NCBI RefSeq assembly: GCF_005938105.1
Contig: NZ_VCPE01000010.1
Span: 62,001-126,000 of the forward strand
From: Brucella haematophila
GTDB lineage: Bacteria; Pseudomonadota; Alphaproteobacteria; Rhizobiales; Rhizobiaceae
Direction: 5' to 3'
Length of the DNA: 64,000 nucleotides
Below the pieces are notes generated by a model. That model saw nothing but the letters and a program-made list of their open reading frames with translations, searched no databases and was not told where the DNA came from. The position numbers were made by a program, and so were the translations under genes. This document shows, in pieces, positions 17,192 through 25,311 of the stretch; the first letter of the stretch is position 1; each line of letters opens with the position of its first letter.

Positions 17192-18502
17192 TTATTCCGC
17201 CGCTTCCGTCACAGCCATCGGGTTGTTCGGATGTGTGGTCCAGTTGGCATAATCCGGCGCAATCGGCGCCTTGGTGCGTGGATCGACGCCGCCGATCTGC
17301 TCCATGGTGATGCAGTCCTCGACCGGGCAGACATTGACGCAGAGATTGCAGCCGACGCATTCCTCATCGATCACCTCGAAATGGCGCGCGCCATTGACGA
17401 GATTGGTGATTGCCTGATGCGAGGTGTCCTCGCAGGCAATGTGACAGCGACCGCACTTGATGCAGAGGTCCTGATCGATGCGCGCCTTGGTGACATAGTT
17501 GAGGTTTAGATACTGCCAGTCGGAAACCTGCGGCACGGCCATGCCGCGGAAATCGTCGAGCGTTTCATAGCCCTTCGAATCCATCCAGTCCGACAGGCCG
17601 TCGATCATTTCTTCCACGACCTTGAACCCGTAGGTCATGGCCGCCGTGCAGACCTGCACCGTGCCGCAACCAAGCGCGATGAACTCTGCCGCATCGCGCC
17701 ATGTCGTAATGCCGCCAATGCCTGAAATCGGCAAGCCGTGGGTTTCGGGATCGCGGGCGATTTCCGCCACCATGTTGAGCGCGATGGGCTTCACCGCCGG
17801 GCCGCAATAGCCGCCATGGCTGCCGCGACCGTCAATCGACGGCACCGGCGACATGCGGTCGAGATCGACCGAGACGATGGAGTTGATCGTGTTGATCAGC
17901 GATACGGCATCCGTACCCGCTGCATGAGCGCCGCGCGCTGGCTTGCGAATGTCGGTGATGTTGGGCGTCAGCTTGGTGATCACCGGCATGCGGCTATATT
18001 GCTTGCACCATTTGACGACCATGGCGACATATTCCGGCACCTGACCGACAGCCGCACCCATGCCGCGTTCGCTCATGCCATGCGGGCAGCCGAAGTTCAG
18101 CTCGATGCCGTCCGCGCCGGTTTCCTCGACCAGAGGCAGGATCGCCTTCCAGGCTTCCTCCTCGCAAGGCACCATGATCGAGGCGATCAGCGCGCGGTCC
18201 GGCCAGCGCATCTTCACCTCTTTCATCTCGCGCAGATTGACCTCCAGCGGGCGGTCGGTGATCAGCTCGATATTGTTGAGGCCGAGAAGCCGCCGGTCTG
18301 CGCCATGGATCGCGCCATAGCGCGGGCCGTTGACATTTACCACTGGCGGGCCTTCCGAACCCAGCGTCTTCCATACCACGCCGCCCCAGCCCGCCTTGAA
18401 GGCGCGCTCGACATTATAGGCCTTGTCGGTCGGCGGGGCCGAAGCCAGCCAGAAAGGATTGGGTGATTTGATGCCGAGAAAATTCGTTGAAAGATCAGCC
18501 AT
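17192..18502 (-). CDS. preA: NAD-dependent dihydropyrimidine dehydrogenase subunit PreA
   Basis: 436 residues. The N-terminal two thirds are a dihydroorotate-dehydrogenase-like FMN barrel (NPFWLASAPPTDKAYNV, LNFGCPHGMSERGMG, GYCGPAVKPIALNMV, GIGGITTWRDAAEFI). The C-terminus carries two [4Fe-4S] motifs at about 347-357 (CIKCGRCHIAC) and 382-392 (CVGCNLCVNVC). With PreT it reduces uracil or thymine to the dihydro form, step one of the reductive pathway. The frame is open to 18628, but ATG 18502 with GAGGAGG 8 bases upstream is the clear start. preT ends 13 bases upstream; both are one operon. Confidence 0.95.
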   Translation of the reverse strand: MADLSTNFLGIKSPNPFWLASAPPTDKAYNVERAFKAGWGGVVWKTLGSEGPPVVNVNGPRYGAIHGADRRLLGLNNIELITDRPLEVNLREMKEVKMRWPDRALIASIMVPCEEEAWKAILPLVEETGADGIELNFGCPHGMSERGMGAAVGQVPEYVAMVVKWCKQYSRMPVITKLTPNITDIRKPARGAHAAGTDAVSLINTINSIVSVDLDRMSPVPSIDGRGSHGGYCGPAVKPIALNMVAEIARDPETHGLPISGIGGITTWRDAAEFIALGCGTVQVCTAAMTYGFKVVEEMIDGLSDWMDSKGYETLDDFRGMAVPQVSDWQYLNLNYVTKARIDQDLCIKCGRCHIACEDTSHQAITNLVNGARHFEVIDEECVGCNLCVNVCPVEDCITMEQIGGVDPRTKAPIAPDYANWTTHPNNPMAVTEAAE

Positions 18503-18515
18503 GTCTTGAACCTCC

Positions 18516-20039
18516 TCAGCCTTGCTCGTTGCCAAGCTGGGTCGTTGCCCAATGATCGGACGGGACACTTCTGTCCCGCGGGGATGCTGTCGTGTGGTGC
18601 GCGCCGCCGGAAAGCACGGCTTCTGCAAAGCCTTCCACTGGCTGCGGACGCCGTGTCAGCGTTGCATGAATCGACTCGGCGGCAACTTTGCCCGCCTCGA
18701 CCGATGCGACCGTCAGGTCCTTGCCGCCTGCAACGCAATCGCCGCCTGCCCAGATGCCTTCAACCGAGGTGCGGCCTTCCGCATCCGCGCTGATCCGGCC
18801 CTTGGCCATGCCGATACCGGAGCCGCGCAGCGGTTCTGGATCGAATGTCTGGCCGATGGCCTTGAACGCCTGATCGGCTTCAAGCGTCAGATATTCACCC
18901 ATGCCGACCAATTTGCCGTCCTGATTGCCGGTATATTCAAAGGTCACGGCATGGACGATGCCGTCGCCGCTGCGTTCCAGCGCATGGGGTTGCAGCCAGT
19001 GTCGGATTACGACGCCATGGATCTGCGCCAGTTCCTGCTCATAGGCGCTGGCATTCATGTTTTCCTGACCGCGCCGATAGACGACGGTGACATTTTCCGC
19101 GCCAAGCTTCTTGGTCTGGATCGCGACGTCGATAGCCGTCATGCCGCCGCCAATGACAACCACATTGCGACCGACGGGGAGGGTGGACAGGTCCTTCGCC
19201 TGACGCAGATTGGCGATGTAATCGACCGCGTCGAGAACATTGGGCGCATCTTCGCCAGCAAGGCCAAGATCGTTCACGCCCGGCAGACCCATGCCGAGGA
19301 ACACCGCATCATGGCCCGCCTTCAGCGCTTCGATGGTGATGTCCTGGCCCAGTGTCTGGTTGTATTCGACGGTGATGCCGCCGATTTCCAGCACGAATTC
19401 CAGTTCGCGCTGGGCGAAATTATTGACGGTCTTGTAGGCCGCAATACCATATTCGTTGAGGCCGCCGCCCTTGGCGCGTGCTTCGAACACGGTGACCTGA
19501 TGGCCTTTCATGGCCAGACGGTGTGCTGCCGAAAGACCGGCAGGACCAGCGCCGACCACGGCGATATGCTTGCCGGTTTCCGGTCCGCGCTTGAAGGGCT
19601 GCTTGCCCTCGGCCATCAGAACATCGGTGGCGTAGCGTTGCAGATTGCCGATCTTGACCGGCTTGCCCTCTGCCGTTTCGCGCACGCAGACTTCTTCGCA
19701 CAGCGTTTCGGTGGGGCAGACGCGGGCGCACATGCCGCCGAGAATGTTTTCGCTCAGGATGGTTTTGGCCGCGCCGACCGGATTGCCCGCATTGATCTGC
19801 CGGATGAACATAGGAATGTCGATGCCCGTCGGGCAGGCATTCATGCACGGCGCGTCATAGCAGAAATAGCAACGGTCGGATTCGACAATGGCTTCGTGCC
19901 GCGTCAGCGGCGGATGCAGATCGTCAAACACATGCACATATTCACCGGCCGCAAGGCGCGCGCCGTGAATGTCAGGCGTGTGGCCCGCTTCTGCATCAAT
20001 GGATGAACTGCCTGCGGATCCCCTCGTGGAAGGATTCAT
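18516..20039 (-). CDS. preT: NAD-dependent dihydropyrimidine dehydrogenase subunit PreT
   Basis: 507 residues, GltD-like. The N-terminal cysteine clusters are C57, C60, C65, C69 (CYFCYDAPCMNAC) and C104, C108, C114, C118 (CARVCPTETLCEEVC). An FAD site (VVGAGPAGLSAAHRL, about 161-175) and a pyridine-nucleotide site (VVIGGGMTAIDVAIQT) follow. It passes electrons from NADH to PreA. Two ATGs lie close together (20048 and 20039); GGGAG sits directly against the first but 9 bases from the second, so I chose 20039. About 30 extra C-terminal residues rich in His/Thr/Arg/Pro exceed the E. coli protein. A RutR-like site is 238 bases upstream. Confidence 0.94.
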   Translation of the reverse strand: MNPSTRGSAGSSSIDAEAGHTPDIHGARLAAGEYVHVFDDLHPPLTRHEAIVESDRCYFCYDAPCMNACPTGIDIPMFIRQINAGNPVGAAKTILSENILGGMCARVCPTETLCEEVCVRETAEGKPVKIGNLQRYATDVLMAEGKQPFKRGPETGKHIAVVGAGPAGLSAAHRLAMKGHQVTVFEARAKGGGLNEYGIAAYKTVNNFAQRELEFVLEIGGITVEYNQTLGQDITIEALKAGHDAVFLGMGLPGVNDLGLAGEDAPNVLDAVDYIANLRQAKDLSTLPVGRNVVVIGGGMTAIDVAIQTKKLGAENVTVVYRRGQENMNASAYEQELAQIHGVVIRHWLQPHALERSGDGIVHAVTFEYTGNQDGKLVGMGEYLTLEADQAFKAIGQTFDPEPLRGSGIGMAKGRISADAEGRTSVEGIWAGGDCVAGGKDLTVASVEAGKVAAESIHATLTRRPQPVEGFAEAVLSGGAHHTTASPRDRSVPSDHWATTQLGNEQG

Positions 20040-20276
20040 GGATCGCATCTCCCATTTTTATCTACAGTATTGGCCCAAAAATCGGGATCGACCTTTGGAA
20101 ATCACGATGCGTAGAAATGCTTCAGAGCGACCTTTGTGCGTCCCTGTAGACGCCTCGGTGCTCTATGCGACATGCGGGTTCCCTTTGCGCAATGCCGCTC
20201 ATGTCCGGGCTGCAATCTTGCCGTTGCCTGCTCCGGTTAAGGGTAGGATGACAGATTTTTTCGGAAGGTCAAATTT

Positions 20277-20292
20277 TTTATCATCTGGTCAA
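20277..20292. promoter_or_regulatory. probable second RutR operator upstream of preT-preA
   Basis: TTTATCATCTGGTCAA matches the RutR consensus TTGACCANNTGGTCAA at 12 of 14 defined positions, with a perfect right half. It lies in the 324-base gap between coxG and preT, which otherwise holds no gene that I can support. A further half-site-like GGTCAAATTTT lies just upstream at about 20267. Confidence 0.65.
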
Positions 20293-20363
20293 TTTATGAT
20301 TCCAGACGTCAAGAAATAGGCGGTGCGAGGCACCGCTTTTCAAGCCAGATAGATGGTTTGAAA

Positions 20364-20822
20364 TTATGCGGTTTTTGCCGCTTTGCCGGATGCGGCTTCG
20401 GCAATATTGGCGAAGAACCGGTCTGCAACCTTGCGCGCGACCGAGCCGAGCAGCCGGGTGCCGAGCTGGGCAATCTTGCCGCCCGCATCGCCGCGTATGG
20501 CGTAGGAGAGGATGGTTTCGTCGCCATCTTCGGTCAGCGTCACATCGGTGACGCCGTGCGCAAAACCGGCAATCGAACCCTCGCCATGGCCCGAAATCGT
20601 ATAGGAGGCGGGCGGGTTCATGTTGGACAGTTCCAGCATGCCGTGGAACCGGACTTTGATAATACCAAGATTGACCTTGAGCGCGGCGCGGATTTCGGTT
20701 GGCGAGAGACGTTCAATGTCTTCGCAGCCGGGAATGCAGTCTCTCAGCGTCTCAATGTCGTTCAGCGCGTCCCACACCGCCTGTCTTGGCGCTGCTATGC
20801 GTTCTTCACCTATCAGGTCCAT
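20364..20822 (-). CDS. CoxG-like SRPBCC domain protein
   Basis: 152 residues, a single SRPBCC/CoxG domain: IAAPRQAVWDALNDIETLRDCIPGCEDIERL (seen as IAAPRQAVWDALND and LRDCIPGCEDIERL) is diagnostic, followed by the beta-rich core and a C-terminal helix FFANIAEAA. CoxG takes part in membrane recruitment or maturation of carbon-monoxide dehydrogenase-type molybdenum hydroxylases. No cox, xanthine or aldehyde oxidase genes are in the window. The frame is open to 20891, but ATG 20822 with GGAG 8 bases upstream fits the family start. Its relation to the preT operon 324 bases downstream is unclear. Confidence 0.85.
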   Translation of the reverse strand: MDLIGEERIAAPRQAVWDALNDIETLRDCIPGCEDIERLSPTEIRAALKVNLGIIKVRFHGMLELSNMNPPASYTISGHGEGSIAGFAHGVTDVTLTEDGDETILSYAIRGDAGGKIAQLGTRLLGSVARKVADRFFANIAEAASGKAAKTA

Positions 20823-20980
20823 GCTTTGCTCCAGACGCGTCCTGCTATCAATGTAATTTGATTGATAAGATGTATATGGCAATCTATCCAAATAGGAAGT
20901 TTCGGTGATTTAATCGCCGCATTCTTTCTTAAACTGCCCTAATATCCGCGATTAAATCGATTTGATTCGGGAGTAGCATC

Positions 20981-22630
20981 ATGGCAAGAGACGCGACGAA
21001 GCTTGAAGCAACGGTCGCTAAGCTGAAAAAGCATTGGACGGAGAACGCCCCGCACGACATGCGCGCGGCATTTCAATCCGATCCGGGCCGGTTCGAGCGT
21101 TATTCGCTCTCGCTGGACGATCTCTTGTTCGACTGGTCGAAATGCCGGGTCAATGACGAGACCATTGCACTGCTGAAGGAACTGGCCGAGGCCGCCGACG
21201 TGGAAGGCCGCCGCGCCGCCATGTTCGCAGGTGAGCACATCAACAACACCGAAGATCGCGCCGTGCTGCATGTAGCCCTGCGCGACACCTCGTCGAAGGA
21301 AGTGCTCGTCGACGGCCGCAATGTGCTGCCGGATGTGAAGCAGGTTCTGGATCGCATGGCGGCCTTTGCTGACGGCATCCGTTCGGGCGCGCTGAAGGGC
21401 GCGACGGGCAAGAAGATCACCGACATCGTCAATATCGGCATTGGCGGTTCCGACCTTGGCCCGGTCATGGCCACGCTGGCGCTGGCGCCTTATCACGATG
21501 GCCCGCGTGCGCATTTCGTTTCCAACATTGATGGTGCGCATATTGCCGACACGCTGGCTCCGCTTGATCCGGCGACAACGCTGATCATCATCGCCTCGAA
21601 GACCTTCACGACCATCGAAACCATGACCAATGCGCAGACGGCGCGCAAATGGATTGCCGATGCGCTGGGCGAAGCTGCCGTGGGTGCGCATTTCGCCGCC
21701 GTTTCGACAGCGCTCGACAAGGTCGCGGCCTTTGGCATTGCCGAAGAGCGCGTGTTCGGTTTCTGGGACTGGGTCGGCGGTCGCTATTCGGTATGGTCGG
21801 CCATTGGCCTGCCGGTGATGATCGCTGTCGGTCCGGATAATTTCCGCAAGTTCCTCGCCGGTGCCCACGCCATGGATGTGCATTTCCGCGATGCGCCGAT
21901 GGAGAAGAATTTGCCAATGTGGCTTGGCCTGATCGGCTATTGGCACCGGGCGATCTGCGGCTATGGCAGCCGGGCAATCATCCCTTACGACCAGCGTCTG
22001 TCGCGTCTCGCCGCCTATTTCCAGCAGCTCGACATGGAATCGAACGGTAAGAGCGTGACTGTGGACGGCAAGCCGGTTTCCGGCCCGACCGGTCCGGTTG
22101 TCTGGGGCGAGCCTGGCACCAACGGCCAGCACGCTTTCTTCCAGCTTTTGCATCAGGGCACGGATACGATTCCGCTGGAATTCATCGTGGCGGCGAAGGG
22201 CCATGAACCAGCGCTCGACAATCAGCATGAAATGCTGTTGGCCAACTGCCTCGCGCAGTCGGAAGCGCTGATGAAGGGTCGCACGCTGGACGAGGCCCGC
22301 GCCCAGTTGCAGGCGAAGAAAATGCCGGAAGCCGATGTCGAACGCATTGCGCCGCATCGTGTATTCTCCGGCAACCGCCCGTCGCTGACGCTGGTGCACG
22401 ATATGCTCACCCCATATGCGCTGGGTCGCCTCGTCGCGCTTTATGAACACCGTGTGTTCGTCGAAGCGCAGATTTTCGGCATCAATGCGTTCGACCAGTG
22501 GGGCGTGGAACTGGGCAAGGAACTTGCGACCGAATTGCTGCCGGTGGTTTCCGGCAAGGAATCGGCTGGCGGTCGCGACGCCTCCACGCAAGGTCTTGTC
22601 GCGCATCTGCACGCACGACGCAAAGCTTGA
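20981..22630 (+). CDS. pgi: glucose-6-phosphate isomerase
   Basis: 549 residues, full length for the family. Signature blocks are [46 protein letters not shown] and [14 protein letters not shown], plus the C-terminal signature [13 protein letters not shown]. It interconverts glucose-6-phosphate and fructose-6-phosphate in the cytoplasm. GGGAG precedes ATG 20981 by 7 bases. It is divergent from coxG with a 158-base gap. Confidence 0.98.
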   Translation: MARDATKLEATVAKLKKHWTENAPHDMRAAFQSDPGRFERYSLSLDDLLFDWSKCRVNDETIALLKELAEAADVEGRRAAMFAGEHINNTEDRAVLHVALRDTSSKEVLVDGRNVLPDVKQVLDRMAAFADGIRSGALKGATGKKITDIVNIGIGGSDLGPVMATLALAPYHDGPRAHFVSNIDGAHIADTLAPLDPATTLIIIASKTFTTIETMTNAQTARKWIADALGEAAVGAHFAAVSTALDKVAAFGIAEERVFGFWDWVGGRYSVWSAIGLPVMIAVGPDNFRKFLAGAHAMDVHFRDAPMEKNLPMWLGLIGYWHRAICGYGSRAIIPYDQRLSRLAAYFQQLDMESNGKSVTVDGKPVSGPTGPVVWGEPGTNGQHAFFQLLHQGTDTIPLEFIVAAKGHEPALDNQHEMLLANCLAQSEALMKGRTLDEARAQLQAKKMPEADVERIAPHRVFSGNRPSLTLVHDMLTPYALGRLVALYEHRVFVEAQIFGINAFDQWGVELGKELATELLPVVSGKESAGGRDASTQGLVAHLHARRKA

Positions 22631-22661
22631 CGGCATAATCCTGCGTAATAGAAATGATGTG

Positions 22662-22699
22662 GAGCCGGGTTTGACAGGTCCTGAGCCTGGACCCGGCTC
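22662..22699. terminator. hairpin after pgi, possible terminator
   Basis: GAGCCGGGT (22662-22670) and ACCCGGCTC (22691-22699) pair around a region with CAGGTCC/GAGCCTGG inside. The following TATTCG is only weakly T-rich, and the next gene starts 30 bases later on the same strand, so it may attenuate rather than end transcription. Confidence 0.45.
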
Positions 22700-22728
22700 T
22701 ATTCGTATAAAATGAAATGGGACGAGAA

Positions 22729-23790
22729 ATGAAGACTGAGATCATCAAATTTGCGGGCGACGTGCCGGGCAATGCCATCGAACTGCGCGTGCTGCGCTTT
22801 GCGGGCAAGGGCGGCGATGCGCCGACCGCTTATCTGCAATCCTCGCTGCACGGTTCGGAACTGCCGGGGCAGGCTGCGCTTCATTTCCTTATCCCGATGC
22901 TCAAGAAGGCTGGCGAAGAAGGCCGCATTCTGGGCAACATCACCGTGGTGCCGCAGGCCAATCCGATTGGTTCGAACCAGTGGCAGACCTATCAGCATCA
23001 GGGCCGTTTCGAGATGTTCTCGGCGGTGAACTTCAATCGCGCATTCCCGCTTCTGCCCGACTTCGACACGTCGGAACTGCCCGGTCCCGACGCGCCGGAA
23101 GCACTGGCCAAGCGCCTCAAGGCCACGCTTCTGAAACTCGCACTGCCGAACGACATCGTGCTCGATCTGCATTGCGACGACGAGAGCGAAAACTATGTCT
23201 ATATCGCGAATGATTTCGTGGAAGACATGAAGGATCTCGCCGTCGCGCTCAATTCCACGGCAATCCTTGCCTGGGACACCACAGCTGACGCTGCCTTCGA
23301 GGAAGCCTGCGCGCATCCCGTTCTGCAACTGCCGAAAGACAAGCGCAACATGAAGCGCCGCGCGGTGACCACGGTGGAATTCCGCGGCCTGACCGATGTT
23401 TATGCCGATATGGGCAAGGGCGACGGGGAAGGTCTCTATAAGTTCCTCGTGCATCGCGGCGTCATTCGCGACGAGAGCGTCAAGCTCGACCTCGACTATA
23501 AGGGCCTCATCTCGCCGCTCTCGAATGTCGAAATGGTCCGTGCGCCGCAAGGCGGCATGGTGTTCTTCCATGTCGAGCCGGGCGATGTGGTGGAAGCAGG
23601 CGCGAAGCTTGTCACGATTGTCACCGTACCGGGCGAGCCGGAACACGATATCGTCATGACCGCCCCGCAGGCCGGTCGCATCCTGACGCGCCGCTCGCTG
23701 CGCTATGTGCGCCGGGGTGATGATCTTCTGAAACTGCTCGGCGCGAAGCCGTCTTCCGTCAAGAAGCGTGCAGGCGCACTCGAAGCATGA
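22729..23790 (+). CDS. succinylglutamate desuccinylase/aspartoacylase family protein
   Basis: 353 residues. The zinc-binding motifs of this M14-like family are present: SSLHGSELPGQAAL (His and Glu) and VLDLHCDDESENYVYI (second His). The C-terminal region with MVRAPQGGMVFFHVEPGDVVEAG (seen as APQGGMVFFHVEPGD) is the beta-domain common to AstE-like deacylases. Family members hydrolyse N-acyl amino acids; no arginine-succinylation genes are nearby, so the substrate is unknown. ATG 22729 was chosen over 22717 for the purine-rich GACGAGA ahead of it. The HAD phosphatase gene overlaps its stop by four bases. Confidence 0.87.
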   Translation: MKTEIIKFAGDVPGNAIELRVLRFAGKGGDAPTAYLQSSLHGSELPGQAALHFLIPMLKKAGEEGRILGNITVVPQANPIGSNQWQTYQHQGRFEMFSAVNFNRAFPLLPDFDTSELPGPDAPEALAKRLKATLLKLALPNDIVLDLHCDDESENYVYIANDFVEDMKDLAVALNSTAILAWDTTADAAFEEACAHPVLQLPKDKRNMKRRAVTTVEFRGLTDVYADMGKGDGEGLYKFLVHRGVIRDESVKLDLDYKGLISPLSNVEMVRAPQGGMVFFHVEPGDVVEAGAKLVTIVTVPGEPEHDIVMTAPQAGRILTRRSLRYVRRGDDLLKLLGAKPSSVKKRAGALEA

Positions 23791-24524
23791 GTGTGACGCC
23801 CTTAGCCGATCGCCTGAAAGACATCCGTGCCGTTCTTTTCGACAAGGACGGCACGCTGATCGATTTCGACCGCACCTGGTTTTCAGTGTCGTGGACATTG
23901 GCGCAGCGTGCTGCGAAGGGTGACGAGCAGCATGCTCGCTCTCTGCTCGATGCTGGCGGCTATGACTGGGCGGCAAAGCGCTTCCGCGCCAATTCGGTGA
24001 TCGCGGCGGGCACAGTGGAAGATATCGTCTCGCTCTGGCATCCGGAGCTGGACAAGGCGGATTTGCGCAGTGTGATCGGTGAATATGACCGCTATGCGGT
24101 CGAGGAGGGCGCGCGTTCGGCGGTTGCCATCGAAGGCCTGCGTGAAACGCTGGAAGCACTGCGCGGCATGGGCTATCGGCTCGGCATTGCGACGAATGAT
24201 TCCGAGGCGGGCGCCCATGCGACCGCCAAGGCGCTCGGCATTGAGGGCTTCTTCGATGTGATCATCGGTTATGACACGGCGGCACGACCGAAACCCTATC
24301 CCGATCCATTGCTGCATTTCGCTGAGAAGCTGGGGCTTCAGCCGCGTGAAATCGCCATGGTGGGGGATAATCTGCACGATCTCGAAACCGCCCATGCGGC
24401 GGATGCGGGGCTTGCGGTCGGCGTCCTGTCAGGCAACAGCCCGCGTGAAGCGCTGGAACCTCGTGCCGATATCGTGCTCGATTCCGTCGCCGGTCTGCCG
24501 GAACTGCTGAAGGTTAAGGGTTGA
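23787..24524 (+). CDS. HAD-superfamily phosphatase (Gph-like)
   Basis: 245 residues. HAD motifs: I, FDKDGTLIDFDRT with Asp19 and Asp21; II, GIATNDSE; III/IV, ARPKPYPDP (Lys) and MVGDNLHDLETAHAAD. It resembles phosphoglycolate phosphatases, but the substrate cannot be assigned. It is coupled by an ATGA overlap to the aspartoacylase-like gene, which suggests a shared route such as acyl-amino-acid or phospho-intermediate recycling; that is inference. Confidence 0.9.
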   Translation: MSVTPLADRLKDIRAVLFDKDGTLIDFDRTWFSVSWTLAQRAAKGDEQHARSLLDAGGYDWAAKRFRANSVIAAGTVEDIVSLWHPELDKADLRSVIGEYDRYAVEEGARSAVAIEGLRETLEALRGMGYRLGIATNDSEAGAHATAKALGIEGFFDVIIGYDTAARPKPYPDPLLHFAEKLGLQPREIAMVGDNLHDLETAHAADAGLAVGVLSGNSPREALEPRADIVLDSVAGLPELLKVKG

Positions 24525-24633
24525 ACCATTCCATTTTCTGATGCTGGCTTCAGAAGAATTCATCCCTGCGGCACTTGCAGACGCAGGGAGCTGCGATAGC
24601 ATGCCCTGATCACAATCTAGTCCGGGCGATGCC

Positions 24634-25263
24634 ATGATCCTGATCGGCCAGTATGATTCTCCCTTCGTGCGGCGTGTCGCAATCGCCATGCGCCTCTACG
24701 GCCTTCCCTTCGAGCACTGGCCGTGGTCCACATTTGGCGACCGCGACCGGCTGGCCGAATACAACCCGCTCAGCCGGGTGCCGACCCTGCTTCTCGATGA
24801 TGGCGATGTGCTGATCGAAAGTGCGGCGATACTCGATTATCTCGATGAGATTGCCGAAGTCAGAAAACCGCTGATTGCCGGTCATGGGATTGAACGGCGT
24901 CAGGCGCTAAAGATTTGCTCGCTGGCGACCGGGCTTGCCGACAAGGCGGTTAGCCTTCTCTATGAGGGCCTTTTGCGCAGCGAACAGTCGCCGGTCTGGG
25001 TGGAGCGGTGCGAAATGCAGATCGGGCGCGTGCTGGATGGTCTGGAAGGTGATCTGGCCCTGCGCGGCTCGCCGTTCTGGTTCGGCACCGATATCGGCCA
25101 TGCGGATATAGCGGTTGCCTGCGCACTGCGTTTTGTTGGCGAGGCCCATGCGCACCTGTTCGATGCGGCGAAATATCCGGCGCTGGCAGGTCTGGCCGGG
25201 CGCTGCGAGGCTCTCGCACCCTTTCAGGAAATCGTGCAGCCGCTCGCCCCGCCATCGGCCTGA
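24634..25263 (+). CDS. glutathione S-transferase family protein
   Basis: 209 residues. The N-terminal thioredoxin-like fold begins MILIGQYDSPFVRRVAIAMR (catalytic Ser/Cys position is DSPF) and includes NPLSRVPTLLLDDGDVLIES, the glutathione gamma-glutamyl site (PT and ES). The C-terminal helical domain contains GTDIGHADIAVACALRF. It is preceded by 109 bases from the HAD gene and probably has its own promoter. Substrate unknown. Confidence 0.92.
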   Translation: MILIGQYDSPFVRRVAIAMRLYGLPFEHWPWSTFGDRDRLAEYNPLSRVPTLLLDDGDVLIESAAILDYLDEIAEVRKPLIAGHGIERRQALKICSLATGLADKAVSLLYEGLLRSEQSPVWVERCEMQIGRVLDGLEGDLALRGSPFWFGTDIGHADIAVACALRFVGEAHAHLFDAAKYPALAGLAGRCEALAPFQEIVQPLAPPSA

Positions 25264-25264
25264 T

Positions 25265-25297
25265 CGAAAGAAAAAAGCCGGGGCGAAAACCCCGGCT
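25265..25297 (-). terminator. intrinsic terminator of fadD
   Basis: AGCCGGGG (25276-25283) pairs with CCCCGGCT (25290-25297). Read on the minus strand the stem is followed by TTTTTTCTTTC, 14 bases past the fadD stop. On the plus strand the run is weaker. Confidence 0.85.
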
Positions 25298-25311
25298 GTT
25301 GATTTTGGCAA

